Positions 1 through 11,801 of a stretch of DNA of 64,000 nt are shown here, in pieces; the stretch's first letter is position 1, and each line of letters starts with the position of its first letter. The DNA comes from Flaccisagitta enflata (Eukaryota; Chaetognatha; Sagittoidea; Aphragmophora), in contig OZ231126.1 in assembly GCA_965153355.1 (NCBI GenBank), positions 1,426,001 through 1,490,000 of the forward strand, written 5' to 3'. A model generated the notes under the pieces. The model did not search any database and was not told where the DNA came from. It saw only the letters and a list, made by a program, of their open reading frames with translations. A program made the translations under genes and the position numbers.

Positions 1-3000
1 TCCTTGCCGAAGAAAACGTCAAGATCGCTTGCTTGCAAGAAACCAAACTTCGCCCGTCCACTGTCTCCAACTTCAAAAACTTTGCGTTTGTTCGCCGCGA
101 CCGTCCAACCGGTGGCGGTGGCGGCGTTGGCATTCTCATTCATCACGACATCGAATTCTCCCCAATCGACGTCTCAGCCATCGAAAACGTCGACAACGTC
201 GTCGAAATCATCGCCGTCAAAATTCATCTACGCAATCACCCACTCAACATCTACTGCGTCTATCTCCCACCTGCCTCCTCTTGCCCTCAGGGCTACACCC
301 CTGACTTCGATGCAATCCTCGACCACGCCGACGGCGACGCCCTCTTCTTGGGCGACTTTAATGCCCACCACGCTAGCTGGTCATCCCTTGACGACATCCG
401 CGGTCAACGCCTCGTTGACGCCATTGACTCCTCTAGCTTCCTCATCCTCAACGACGATGACTCAACACGCCTCCCTTCTTCCGGCCAACCCTCCTCACCC
501 GACATCTCCGTCGCCTCCGCCCACATCTCCAGCGCCTTCTCCTGGTCCGTTCCTTCCATCTTCAACGGCTCCTTCTCCTCACGCCCTCTCAACTCCGACC
601 ACCTCCCCATCCTCCTCGCCTTCACCGACCCGTCACTCCATCAAGACATTCCTAGCGTCCGCACACGTAAATCTTATGTCAACTTCCGTCTCGCCAACTG
701 GTCCGGCTTCAAAAGAGATCTTGAAGAGGCGATTCCTTCCACCGCCCCTTCCTCCAGCTCCGTGGGTGAGAAAGTGCTTCGTGACGCTGTGTTATTGGCC
801 GCCCGTAGAAATATCCCAGCGGGATATAGACGAGACTTCGTCCCTAACCTACCGCCGGCAGCAGCCGATGCCAGACAACGCCGTGATGATTTACGCGCTT
901 CTAACCCGCACGATCCGCGAATCAACCTCCTGGATCGTGAAGTCCGCGAGGAAAGCGATAAGGCTCGCCGGGAAAGGTTTCAAAAGGAATTGGACTCAGC
1001 TGACCTTCAAAACAACCCGTCGAAATTCGCCGACATCGTCCGTCGCATTTCCGGAAAACGAATTTATCGCCCTCCCAATCAACCCATCAAATTCAAGAAC
1101 AAAATCTACACAAAACGACGTTCTATCGCAAACAGCTTTAACAAACAATACACATCTGTCGTTCAACACAAATCCGATCCCTTCGCCCGCAAAGTCCTCC
1201 GGAAGATTCGCAAACGGAAACTGGATCCGTCTTACTCGCCAATCACCGATGACGACGTTGTCGCTGCCATCAAACGCGCTAAAAACTCATCAGCCACAGG
1301 CCCTGACAATATTACGATGCTTCATCTCAAAAACTTCGGGAAGAAGGCAATTTCTTATCTCACGAAGATTTTTAATTTGTCGGTGCAGCGGGCTGAACTA
1401 CCAGCCATGTGGAAGAAGGCCGTCATCCTGCCGGTGCCTAAACCGGGGAAACCAGCTGATGAGTCACTCTCATATCGCCCTATCTCACTCCTTGCGCCGG
1501 CATCAAAGATCCTCGAAAGATGCTTATTGCCTTACTTCAACGCTTCTCTCAAACTGGCACCTTCGCAACACGGCTTCCGCGCTAATCATTCAACCATCAC
1601 TGCCCTCCAACCTCTCGTCAACCGCATCTCCACCGGCTTCAACGAGAAGAAACCACCTCAGCGCACAGCCACCGTCGCCATTGACATCAGCAAAGCGTTC
1701 GAACGCGTCGACCACCCGCTTCTCCTCGACGCCATCGCCTCAACTGACATCCATCCGAATCTCCTTCATTGGTCAGCAACATTTCTTCGCGGTCGGCAAT
1801 CATGCGTAACGTGGCAGGGCGCGACGTCGGGGTGGCGCATCTGCCGCACTGGCGTCCCCCAGGGATCTGTCCTGGGCCCTGTCTTCTTTAGCTTCTTCGT
1901 CTCGGACTGCCCCGTCGAGCAACCGTCATTTGCAGACGACTTCACTTTCAGTCGGACTGGAGTAAATCTGAATGACCTTGAACGCACGTTGCAGAACGAT
2001 ATTGATCAAGTATGCGCATGGGCCACCTCCAAGAAACTAGTTATCGCTCCTTCTAAGTGTACAATAACCTACTTTACTCCGGACAAGGCACGTGAATCTA
2101 ATACGCACCCCCAAGTCCTGATCGACAATCAGCCTATCCCCCTCGCCAAAAACCCTCGAATCCTCGGAGTCCACTTTGATCCTCATTTCCACTTCCACGT
2201 CCACGCCAAGGAGGTGGCAAGGAAAGGCCGCCAGAAACTCAAAATTCTACGCTCAATCGCCGGTTCCACGTGGGGCTGTTCCAAAGAAACACTAGTCAGC
2301 ACCTACAAGACCTACATCGCCACCGGCCTCAACTATGCTGCTCCTGTCTGGTCCAATAACGCCTCTGATTCCGCCATCAATGAAATACAAAAGGTACAAA
2401 GCGCTGCTCTAAGAATCTGCACCGGTTGTCATGCGTCTACACCTATCAACGAGCTCCACATGGAAGCGCAACGCGTCCTCCCTATCGACGATCATCTCAA
2501 CCTCCTATCTAGTCAGCACCTAGTCAGCGCCCTTCGCCCTGGCCACCCGTCGCATGCCGTTGTCACGGCACCATCTGGTCCTCGCAAAATGAAAAAGACG
2601 CTTGCTTCCAAACACTTACCTTCGGTTGAATCCCACCTCACTGACGGCAAAACCGACATCGCGCTTTACAAGTCAATCATTGGTAAGATCCACACCGAAG
2701 TTGTTGCTAACACGATTCAAACCATCAACCACAGCCGCGTCCTCGACGGTCCTCGTCCCGACATCTCTGCTTCCGAGTTAAGCCTCTCCCGCGCTGATCG
2801 CACCACTTTAGCCCAACTCAGAACTGGTGACTGTCATCTCCTCAACAACTACCTTGTCAAGACAGGTCGCTCCAATGACGCCGCTTGCCCTGAATGCCGA
2901 TTCCGCCGCCACACCGTAAACCATCTATTCTCTTGTGATGCCACCCCTACGAATCTAACCACTCGATCCTTATGGGAGGATCCAGTCGCCGCAATCTCCT

Positions 3001-3157
3001 TCCTTAAATCTCTTCCATCTTTCTCTCGCCTGGTCTCGACGAATCCCCCTCCCCCCCGGCCCCCGCCGGAACCTCCTCCCTAGTGGCCTTCTACGGTTCA
3101 TCTGAACCCTGGGGAAACAACAACAACAACAACAACTGGCTTCCAAGGCCAGCCTCA
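1..3157 (+). mobile_element. Non-LTR retrotransposon (LINE), 5'-truncated by window edge
   Basis: The window opens inside the element, so its 5' UTR, any ORF1 and the start of the endonuclease are missing. The single long frame has an apurinic-like endonuclease, a reverse transcriptase and a C-terminal zinc-knuckle-like motif, with no recognisable RNase H. That architecture fits the Jockey/CR1/I side of the LINEs. After the stop at 3081-3083 there is a short 3' UTR, then a run of about six AAC/CAA units near 3117-3136, which would be a microsatellite-type 3' tail. About 20 further bases lead directly into the 80-bp tandem array. No target-site duplication can be checked because the 5' end is absent. 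Confidence 0.9.
3..3083 (+). CDS. Endonuclease-reverse transcriptase polyprotein (LINE ORF2), partial
   Basis: Copies element RNA into DNA at a nicked chromosomal target. The frame is open from the window edge at nt 3, so no true start is visible; the first Met-like call at 33 is a TTG Leu inside the endonuclease. Endonuclease motifs in order: LQETKL (nt 33-50, catalytic Glu), GDFNAHH (about 349-369) and SDHLPI (about 595-612). Reverse transcriptase motifs: YRPISLL (about 1473), AIDISKAFE (about 1678, first catalytic Asp), GVPQGSVLGP (about 1852) and FADD (about 1928, catalytic Asp pair). A CX2CX8HX3C knuckle sits near nt 2890-2940. The 1026 visible codons contain no stop or frameshift, so the copy could be young or active. 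Codon use is C-rich at third positions, unlike the AT-rich surroundings. Confidence 0.92.
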   Translation, partial: LAEENVKIACLQETKLRPSTVSNFKNFAFVRRDRPTGGGGGVGILIHHDIEFSPIDVSAIENVDNVVEIIAVKIHLRNHPLNIYCVYLPPASSCPQGYTPDFDAILDHADGDALFLGDFNAHHASWSSLDDIRGQRLVDAIDSSSFLILNDDDSTRLPSSGQPSSPDISVASAHISSAFSWSVPSIFNGSFSSRPLNSDHLPILLAFTDPSLHQDIPSVRTRKSYVNFRLANWSGFKRDLEEAIPSTAPSSSSVGEKVLRDAVLLAARRNIPAGYRRDFVPNLPPAAADARQRRDDLRASNPHDPRINLLDREVREESDKARRERFQKELDSADLQNNPSKFADIVRRISGKRIYRPPNQPIKFKNKIYTKRRSIANSFNKQYTSVVQHKSDPFARKVLRKIRKRKLDPSYSPITDDDVVAAIKRAKNSSATGPDNITMLHLKNFGKKAISYLTKIFNLSVQRAELPAMWKKAVILPVPKPGKPADESLSYRPISLLAPASKILERCLLPYFNASLKLAPSQHGFRANHSTITALQPLVNRISTGFNEKKPPQRTATVAIDISKAFERVDHPLLLDAIASTDIHPNLLHWSATFLRGRQSCVTWQGATSGWRICRTGVPQGSVLGPVFFSFFVSDCPVEQPSFADDFTFSRTGVNLNDLERTLQNDIDQVCAWATSKKLVIAPSKCTITYFTPDKARESNTHPQVLIDNQPIPLAKNPRILGVHFDPHFHFHVHAKEVARKGRQKLKILRSIAGSTWGCSKETLVSTYKTYIATGLNYAAPVWSNNASDSAINEIQKVQSAALRICTGCHASTPINELHMEAQRVLPIDDHLNLLSSQHLVSALRPGHPSHAVVTAPSGPRKMKKTLASKHLPSVESHLTDGKTDIALYKSIIGKIHTEVVANTIQTINHSRVLDGPRPDISASELSLSRADRTTLAQLRTGDCHLLNNYLVKTGRSNDAACPECRFRRHTVNHLFSCDATPTNLTTRSLWEDPVAAISFLKSLPSFSRLVSTNPPPPRPPPEPPP

Positions 3158-4360
3158 CTGTGTAGCTGTTTTGGGTGGTTTTAGGTGGTTGAGGTGGCCT
3201 GGGTGAAATATGCTTCGTCGTTGCTCGATAACTACCACTGTGTAGCTGTTTTGGGTGGTTTTAGGTGGTTGAGGTGGCCTGGGTGAAATATGCTTCGTCG
3301 TTGCTCGATAACTACCACTGTGTAGCTGTTTTGGGTGGTTTTAGGTGGTTGAGGTGGCCTGGGTGAAATATGCTTCGTCGTTGCTCGATAACTACCACTG
3401 TGTAGCTGTTTTGGGTGGTTTTAGGTGGTTGAGGTGGCCTGGGTGAAATATGCTTCGTCGTTGCTCGATAACTACCACTGTGTAGCTGTTTTGGGTGGTT
3501 TTAGGTGGTTGAGGTGGCCTGGGTGAAATATGCTTCGTCGTTGCTCGATAACTACCACTGTGTAGCTGTTTTGGGTGGTTTTAGGTGGTTGAGGTGGCCT
3601 GGGTGAAATATGCTTCGTCGTTGCTCGATAACTACCACTGTGTAGCTGTTTTGGGTGGTTTTAGGTGGTTGAGGTGGCCTGGGTGAAATATGCTTCGTCG
3701 TTGCTCGATAACTACCACTGTGTAGCTGTTTTGGGTGGTTTTAGGTGGTTGAGGTGGCCTGGGTGAAATATGCTTCGTCGTTGCTCGATAACTACCACTG
3801 TGTAACTGTTTTGGGTGGTTTTAGGTGGTTGAGTGGCCTGGGTGAAATATGCTTGTCGTTGCTCGATAACTACCACTGTGTAGCTGTTTTGGGTGGTTTT
3901 AGGTGGTTGAGGTGGCCTGGGTGAAATATGCTTCGTCGTTGCTCGATAACTACCACTGTGTAGCTGATTTGGGTGGTTTTAGGTGGTTGAGGTGGCCTGG
4001 GTGAAATATGCTTCGTCGTTGCTCGATAACTACCACTGTGTAGCTGTTTTGGGTGGTTTTAGGTGGTTGAGGTGGCCTGGGTGAAATATGCTTCGTCGTT
4101 GCTCGATAACTACCACTGTGTAGCTGTTTTGGGTGGTTTTAGGTGGTTGAGGTGGCCTGGGTGAAATATGCTTCGTCGTTGCTCGATAACTTCCACTGTG
4201 TAGCTGTTTTGGGTGGTTTTAGGTGGTTGAGGTGGCCTGGGTGAAATATGCTTCGTCGTTGCTCGATAACTACCACTGTGTAGCTGATTTGGGTGGTTTT
4301 AGGTGGTTGAGGTGGCCTGGGTGAAATATGCTTCGTCGTTGCTCGATAACTACCACTGTG
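3158..4360 (+). repeat. 80-bp tandem array, about 15 copies
   Basis: Near-identical units begin every 80 bases (3161, 3241, 3321 and so on). Each carries GGGTGGTTTTAGGTGGTTGA and ends TAACTACCACTG. One unit near 3801-3880 has two single-base deletions; a few units have GATTTG for GTTTTG. The array starts about 20 bases after the LINE tail and ends inside a truncated hairpin-type element at 4361. It is the same family, in the opposite orientation, as the array at 26253-32850. The minus-strand reading frame through it is a repeat artefact. Confidence 0.95.
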
Positions 4361-4526
4361 CACGGCTACCCCAGTTGCCTGCGGGTGGGTAGGGACAGTG
4401 CTGGAGAAGGTCACTTTAGTATTTGAGCTGGAGCTCAAAAACGCCGAAAAAATAAAAAGAGGACCAACCAACCAACCGACGGACCGACATAGCGGGGTGT
4501 AGAGTCGCGTAGCATGCGACTAAAAA
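4361..4526 (+). mobile_element. Hairpin-ended short element (copy 1 of locus), left end lost
   Basis: Plus-orientation member of the family whose intact form starts CAAGGCCGGATACACGG and ends in a hairpin followed by A's. Here the first 14 or so bases are replaced by the 80-bp array; the intact counterpart is at 51887-52075. The element runs through CAAAAACGCCGAAAAA and GACC/AACC microsatellite to AGTCGCGTAGCATGCGACT. Confidence 0.85.
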
Positions 4527-4774
4527 AGCCACATTTGCTCAATCAAAGCGTCAACTTTCTAATAAGAAAACCATGTTTCTCACAATTACGTTAAAAATTC
4601 AAAGATTGACTTTGACTTTTTTTCCCCGATAATATGCATGATACAAGTAAACGAAGGGGTGGACATAAAAAACCTCTGAACTGCTTCATTTCAGCTAAAA
4701 TCTCTGAGCTGCTTCCTTACATCCACGAGCCACTGGTCTGTTATCAACCTATATATTGCTGATTCATGAGGATA

Positions 4775-5530
4775 CCCTGTCTTCAAAAGCAACTGTAACC
4801 AGCAAAAGATGTATTATGCCATAACTATTCCCATCACAAAATTCGGATTTTTTCTGTCTTAAAGCATATCAACTGCCATTTCTTCATGCAAAATTTCAGC
4901 GCTTTTTGTCAAGTGGTTTAGCTTCTGCACCATTTTAAAGTAGAACATCACTCATGGCGATACAGCTTTCCATTTCAGACTCAAATGGGGGCGTTTGACT
5001 TCAAACCTATGTAACTTTTAAACGCTTTGAGCTAAAACTCTGGGATTGGTCTCAAATTGAAGGAGACAATATCATGTTTTAAAAAAAACCACATTGTGAT
5101 GTATTTCTTAAGTTTTTATTAAGTTTTTCCCTGATTTTTCATATTTCAACAATATTTCATACTAGAAAAATTATCTTTTTTTGATTGAAACATTCTATGA
5201 TTATGCATAATATGAAAGAAAATCATATTGGTAATAAAGATGATTTAGTATGGGATCAATACAGATACTCAAAATCAATTTTTTGGCTATTTGAACCAGG
5301 TTGAATAAATTAACTTTTTTTATTCTATATGGAAATTGCAATATTTTCAGTAAAATTGGGCACTTTTTAAAATTATGTAGAAGCTAAACCACTTGACAAA
5401 AAGTGCTGAAATTTTGCATGAAGAAATGGCAGTTGATATGTTTTAAGACAGAAAAAATCAGAATTTTGTGATGGGAATAGTTATGGCATAATACATCTTT
5501 TGCTGGTTACAGTTGCTTTTGAAGACAGGG
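4775..5530. mobile_element. Foldback (long inverted repeat) element with TA target duplication
   Basis: The ends are CCCTGTCTTC and GAAGACAGGG, and the inverted arms extend at least 170 bases (about 4775-4940 and 5370-5530). TA lies on each side. The other duplication copy lacks the element and reads GAGGATACTATTAGG with a single TA (about 53051-53065), a clean empty site. TA duplication fits a Tc1/mariner-type non-autonomous element. No coding sequence is seen. Confidence 0.9.
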
Positions 5531-5635
5531 TACTATTAGGACGGTTCATGATCTGAGGAGGGTCTTGGGCATACGACTAATAGATGTAATGGTTTACATC
5601 ATTTCTCAGTCGCGATATTCATATTTGTCATTCAG

Positions 5636-5685
5636 TTGTGTCGTATGGAAGAACGGGAAGTGGAGTCTTCTCTAAGCTCAATGAG
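5636..5685 (+). CDS. Candidate exon A, unrecognised gene (copy 1)
   Basis: A 50-nt exon between acceptor TTGTCATTCAG and donor GAG|GTAAGT, a near-perfect consensus. It begins with two bases completing a codon, then reads VSYGRTGSGVFSKLNE and ends at a codon boundary. The counterpart at 53162-53211 is identical in frame and splice sites. I recognise no family; the likeness of YGRTGSG to a kinesin P-loop is superficial because the essential GKT lysine is absent. Confidence 0.45.
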
Positions 5686-5833
5686 GTAAGTCATGGTCAT
5701 GCCATATCATGCCAAACTATGTCACACCAAACCATGTCATGCAAAAGCATGTCATGTCATGTCATAACATATCATTTCATGTGATGTCATATCATATCAT
5801 GACAACTTTCAATGTTGGTTCTATCTACTTTGC

Positions 5834-5937
5834 GCTGATGACCAATAGACCAATTGTAGTATCTCTGATTGACAATCAGCAGCAGCGCGGCGATGGCTGC
5901 TCAACAGCTTTTTATGTCTTCATTCTGCACTGTTTGC
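5834..5937 (+). pseudogene. Exon B remnant with deleted splice acceptor (copy 1)
   Basis: Matches exon B of copy 2 (53360-53471) but lacks 13 bases covering the acceptor CAG and the first codons. The downstream donor is intact here: TTTGC|GTGAGA after 5937. In copy 2 that donor is destroyed. The remaining peptide (LMTNRPIVVSLIDNQQQ and onward) differs from copy 2 by Ala to Val. Confidence 0.4.
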
Positions 5938-6058
5938 GTGAGAGTGATTTCGTCATGACAACTGCATAGATATTTGTACTTTACAGTTTGATGCAGATGG
6001 ATGTCTTCAATGAAGACTCTTCATGACAACTTGTAATACTTTCTTTCCTCGTCAATAG

Positions 6059-6141
6059 TTCGCCGCAAAGTGATGTCCTCACGACTTGCAACTATGGCGC
6101 GACATTCAACGGCAAACAGTGCTACAGATTCGACTCAAGAG
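6059..6141 (+). CDS. Candidate exon C, unrecognised gene (copy 1)
   Basis: An 83-nt exon after acceptor CTCGTCAATAG with donor GAG|GTATGT. It takes two bases to finish the preceding codon and ends in phase 0. It reads RRKVMSSRLATMARHSTANS and on to DSTQE. Its entry phase matches the exon B donor (one base left over). The last part, including the donor, is tandemly repeated downstream in 60-bp units. No family recognised. Confidence 0.38.
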
Positions 6142-6335
6142 GTATGTTCATTTGTAGCGCTACATTTAACGCCAAACAGTGCTGCAGATTCGACTCAAGA
6201 GGTATGTTCATTCGTAGCGCTACATTTAACGCCAAACAGTGCTACAGATTCAACTCAAGAGGTGTGTTTATTAATAGCGTTACGTTTAATGCTAAACTGT
6301 GCTACAGATTCAACTAGAAAGGTAATCAAACAATG
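6085..6335 (+). repeat. 60-bp minisatellite carrying a splice-donor-like site in each unit
   Basis: About four units of GCCAAACAGTGCTACAGATT followed by CGACTCAAGAGGTATGTTCA and TTCGTAGCGCTACATTTAAC. Every unit contains AAGAG|GTATGT or a close variant, so the exon C donor has been multiplied. The same array occurs at 53632-53880. Confidence 0.85.
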
Positions 6336-6450
6336 CAAGTAATTGCAGGTAGTGCTGTTAGTGTAAAGTGCAACAAACATCTGCTAAGGATGTAGGTATT
6401 TTTGAAATGACATATTTTTCCATTTTCTTCCTTTTCCTCCTCTAAAACCT

Positions 6451-6613
6451 GCTATGTCGGTTGGTTGGTTGGTCTGTCCTGTAGTCACAAGTTGCTTTGA
6501 GGTGTTTATGGTTGAATTTAAACCATTGCCCCTGCTCAAATGATCGGTTAGCCATATCCATCACTGCCCCTGCCCACTTGCATGCGGCTAGGGCAACCCT
6601 AGATCCGGCCCTG
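6451..6613 (-). mobile_element. Hairpin-family element, partial (hairpin end lost)
   Basis: Starts at GCTATGTCGGTTGGTTGG and runs through GCCCCTGCCCACTTGCATGC to GATCCGGCCCTG. The hairpin terminus is absent. The counterpart is at 54830-54988, where an 831-bp insertion lies at its left edge. Confidence 0.7.
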
Positions 6614-6750
6614 TTTAACCTACTCCACCGCTGCTTTTGAATTCTAACCTGCCCTATTCCCTACTTTCTCTGACATTCCTACATGACCAAACTCCTTCAC
6701 TTACACCATGACTGTTTCTTTCCTCTTTTCTTATATATGATCTTACACAG

Positions 6751-6944
6751 AAGAGAATGATCAAAGTATGACTCCTCCTCCTCCTCCTCCTTCTGCTGGT
6801 CGTGGAGTGGTCCACGGTCTCTACGGCATCACCGACATCGGCAGAAGCATCGCCCACAACAGAAAGGAAAACACTTTTGAACTTACCTCCGGAAGAAAAC
6901 CCGTCTTCTCACATCTTTTCAAAAGCCTGACTGTTTCAGAGGAG
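6751..6944 (+). CDS. Candidate exon D, unrecognised gene (copy 1)
   Basis: A 194-nt exon between acceptor ATGATCTTACACAG and donor GAG|GTTAGT. Entry needs two bases to finish a codon; exit is phase 0, which joins exon E (phase 0) in frame. Peptide features: ENDQSM, a six-proline run, then GRGVVHGLYGITDIGRSIAH and KPVFSHLFKSLTVSEE. The copy-2 version is exactly the same length, and apart from the proline run nearly identical. No family recognised. The 3' part is the first unit of an 84-bp repeat. Confidence 0.45.
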
Positions 6945-7135
6945 GTTAGTAAGATAATTTTGAATTTACCTCCAGAAGAAAGCCCTTCTTTTCACATCTT
7001 TTCAAAAGCCTGAATGTTTTAGAGGAGGTTAGTAAAACAATTTTGAATTTACCTCCGGAAGAAAACCCGTCTTTTCACATCTCTTCAAAAGCCTAGCTGT
7101 TTCAGAGGAGGTTAGTAAAATAATTTTGAACTTAC
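6878..7135 (+). repeat. 84-bp minisatellite overlapping exon D end
   Basis: Three units of GAACTTACCTCCGGAAGAAA, then CCCGTC...AAAAGCCTGACTG and TTTCAGAGGAGGTTAGTAA. Each has GAGGAG|GTTAGT on the plus strand, and GGAG|GTAAGTTC on the minus strand. Copy 2 has about two units at 55258-55430. Confidence 0.85.
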
Positions 7136-7261
7136 CATCTTGGCCATAAAGCTATAAAGATCAAGACAGTAGGTGTAAATTTGTTGATCAGAGGTGAGCA
7201 ACAGGTGATATCATCAACTGTTTTCTAATCTCCCAATCTATACCCACCTACATTCACAACT

Positions 7262-7451
7262 CCCGTGTTTGCTCGCACCGCTCGCTTACTCCGTTCACGG
7301 GCTTGCACTCACTTCGCTCACTGCCTCGTGGATTGGTTGAAATTTATGAACATGTGATTACGCTTTTAACTCCTTTAATGGAAATGATGGCAGGTGTCGT
7401 CGTCACTGTAAACACATCCTCTGTTTTCCCCCCCCCCCATTTCTTCCGCAG
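7262..7451 (+). other. Intron with GC-rich TTCACGGGCT motif
   Basis: Contains TCGCTTACTCCGTTCACGGG and CTTGCACTCACTTCGCTCAC. Similar wording occurs inside the small TIR element at 44877-45116, so this may be an old fragment of that family. A C tract lies just before the exon E acceptor. Confidence 0.4.
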
Positions 7452-7752
7452 TCTTCCAGTTGTGGATTCAATCGACGCTTCAACGCGATGACAATCATGG
7501 CAGAAAATGCCAATTACAGCTGCAGCAGTCCAGGCGGAAGCACCGGCGAGGCTGCTGCGGCTGCTGCTGCTGCGGGTGCTGCAACAGGAGGAGGAGCAGC
7601 ATCTTCAGAAAAGGGGCCGGAAGGCCGCAGAGATGGGGGCGAATATGTGACCCTGGCTAGAGAGGAGGAAGTGACTTTATATGGAAGAAGAATAGAAAAA
7701 ATGATGAGAAGATTCATACTCATGAATGGAGCCTCGGAAGACAAGGACAGAG
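7452..7752 (+). CDS. Candidate exon E, unrecognised gene (copy 1)
   Basis: Acceptor TTTCTTCCGCAG, donor GACAGAG|GTGAGA, 301 nt, phase 0 entry. It reads SSSCGFNRRFNAMTIMAENA, an alanine run, GGGAASSEKGPEGRRDGG, then EEEVTLYGRRIEKMMRRFIL and MNGASEDKDR. Against copy 2 (55751-56054) several changes are synonymous (TCT/TCA Ser, CGA/CGG Arg) and the length differs by exactly one codon in the alanine/glycine tract. That pattern supports real coding. The downstream intron opens directly into a very long GA microsatellite. Function unknown. Confidence 0.5.
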
Positions 7753-7762
7753 GTGAGAGGAA

Positions 7763-9992
<2,230 letters not shown>

Positions 9993-10811
9993 TTAGTGTT
10001 CGCACGAGCAGGCAATTTGCTAGCAGAGCTGCTAGCAGAAATTTGCAACTGCTCTGCTAGCAGTGAGTTTTCAGCTGCTAGCAGTAAGTAGCAGTGAAAA
10101 TTTTTATTTTTTACCAAATTTACTATAAAAATCTGATTTGAGCATCTGAACATATCTTTTTTTTCTATTGTCAATATAAAATCTTCATTTGGATGTTTCA
10201 ACCATATATTTTTTTGTAAAAATGGGGCATTCAGAATGATAACGTGTCAATCCTTCCAATTGCATTGACTTTGAACTACAAGGATACAGTCAATATTGAG
10301 GAAACATTCTCCTTGTTTTGATAAATTGGAGATACTTATTGGAATCTGACTCATACTCTATGCTTTGAAGTTGCCTCTAAAAACATTTTTCAGCAATATC
10401 AACTATGACATTTAACTTCATTGTCAGCAGAACTTGATTGGTGCAGCTGGACTGTTTATGGCAATGATTGCAGATGAAGCAATTGATATAATTGATACAA
10501 TTGATACACTTGATACACTTGATACAATTGATCATCAACGATCTGTCCAAGAAGATCTGTATCTATGCTTTCTCCATTATAATTCAAGGAAAACCAACTG
10601 GTCTTTTGTTGAACCATTTTCCTGTAAATGGGTATAAAGCTTCCCAAACCTTGTCTCTTTATTTTTTTAAAAATTTTGGATGACAGAAACCTAGTGGTTA
10701 TTTCATTTATAGTAGTTCTGCACTGCTCTTTACTGCTAGCAGTGCTAGCAGAAAAATTTATTTCCTGCTTTCTGCTAACAGAAAAATAATCCACTGCTTT
10801 TGCGAACACTA
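9993..10811. mobile_element. TIR element with CTGCTAGCAG subterminal repeats
   Basis: Terminal inverted repeats TTAGTGTTCGCA and TGCGAACACTAA, continuing as AGCAG. Several palindromic CTGCTAGCAG or near copies sit close to both ends (10010-10095 and 10725-10785), as expected for transposase binding sites of hAT- or P-like elements. The interior has a 9-bp tandem repeat (TTGATACAA type, 10478-10533). No convincing target duplication. It lies in a 2.4-kb block missing from copy 2. Confidence 0.6.
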
Positions 10812-10888
10812 AATTTTAAACTAAAATAATCATTGAGATATATCATAATTGATATTTTTTTGCATTACTTGCATTCAAGCATGGAATA

Positions 10889-11799
10889 ACTATGGCAAAA
10901 TAAAAAAAGACAGTAATTTTCAAAATGATATTGTGAGCTCATTTTTTACAGAAAGTTCATAACTTTTTAGACTATGATAGTTTGTCAAATTTGCTACCTG
11001 GTAAAAAAATCAGATCTTAAAGTTGATTTTTGCACCCATAGCATTGAGTTTTGCAAAATTTGTCAATTGAACCATCGCCGAATAAGTTTCAGTTTATATC
11101 CAACTTTGAAAATTAACTCTGAGCTCAACTTTTAAAGCGAGATCAATATTTCTGACACAGCAAAAAAATCAGAATTCAAAAAAGTGTATTTTTGCACCTT
11201 CTACATCAATTTTTGTAAAATCAGTCAAAACGAGATATCAATACTAGAATTTTTATTAGAAGTGTATTCACAAGAATTGATGACTTTTTTGAGTTCCGAT
11301 TTTTTTGCTGTGTCAAAAACTTGTTATACTATCACCACCTAAAAAATATGTGAAGCTACTAAAAAAAATGAACATTTGAAATCATTTCTAGACAAATTTT
11401 TTTTTCATTTTTACTATCCAACTTTACCCAATCTTATAAAAATTGATGTTGCAATTACAAAAATAAACTTTTTTGAGTTCTGATTTTTTCACTGTGTCAG
11501 AAATTTGACATGCTATCATCATCTAAAAAATTTTGATCTTGCTCCAAATATTGAGCTCACAATTAATTTTCAAAGTTAGATCTAAACTGAAACTGAAACC
11601 AACTTGGTGATTGTTCAATAGACAAATTTGGCAAAAATCAATGCTATGGGCGCAAAAATCAACTTTTTCAAGATCTGATTTTTTTGCTAAGTACCAAATT
11701 TAACAAACTATCTTGGTCTAGAAAATTATAAAGCTGCTCCAAAAAATGAGCTCAAAATATCATTTTGAAAATTACTGTCTTTTTTTATTTTGCCATAGT
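10889..11799. mobile_element. Long foldback element, ACTATGGC family, TA duplication
   Basis: Starts ACTATGGCAAAATAAAAAAA and ends with its reverse complement; TA on both sides (10887-10888, 11800-11801). The two halves are inverted copies over nearly the whole 911 bases, for example TGAGCTCA, CCATAGCATTGA and TTCTGACACAG with their complements. A related copy is at 24906-25850 and a diverged one at 13895-14500. Non-coding. Confidence 0.88.
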
Positions 11800-11801
11800 T
11801 A

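Noticed and set aside
4-1809. 601-codon frame in +1 and others overlapping the LINE
   Set aside because: The frame has no recognisable domains and overlaps clear endonuclease and reverse transcriptase motifs in another frame.
3158-4360. CRISPR-like regular repeat
   Set aside because: The whole 80-bp unit repeats; there are no unique spacers, no cas genes, and the DNA is eukaryotic.
5636-5685. Kinesin motor P-loop in exon A
   Set aside because: YGRTGSG resembles YGQTGSGKT but lacks the essential GKT lysine and the following residues.
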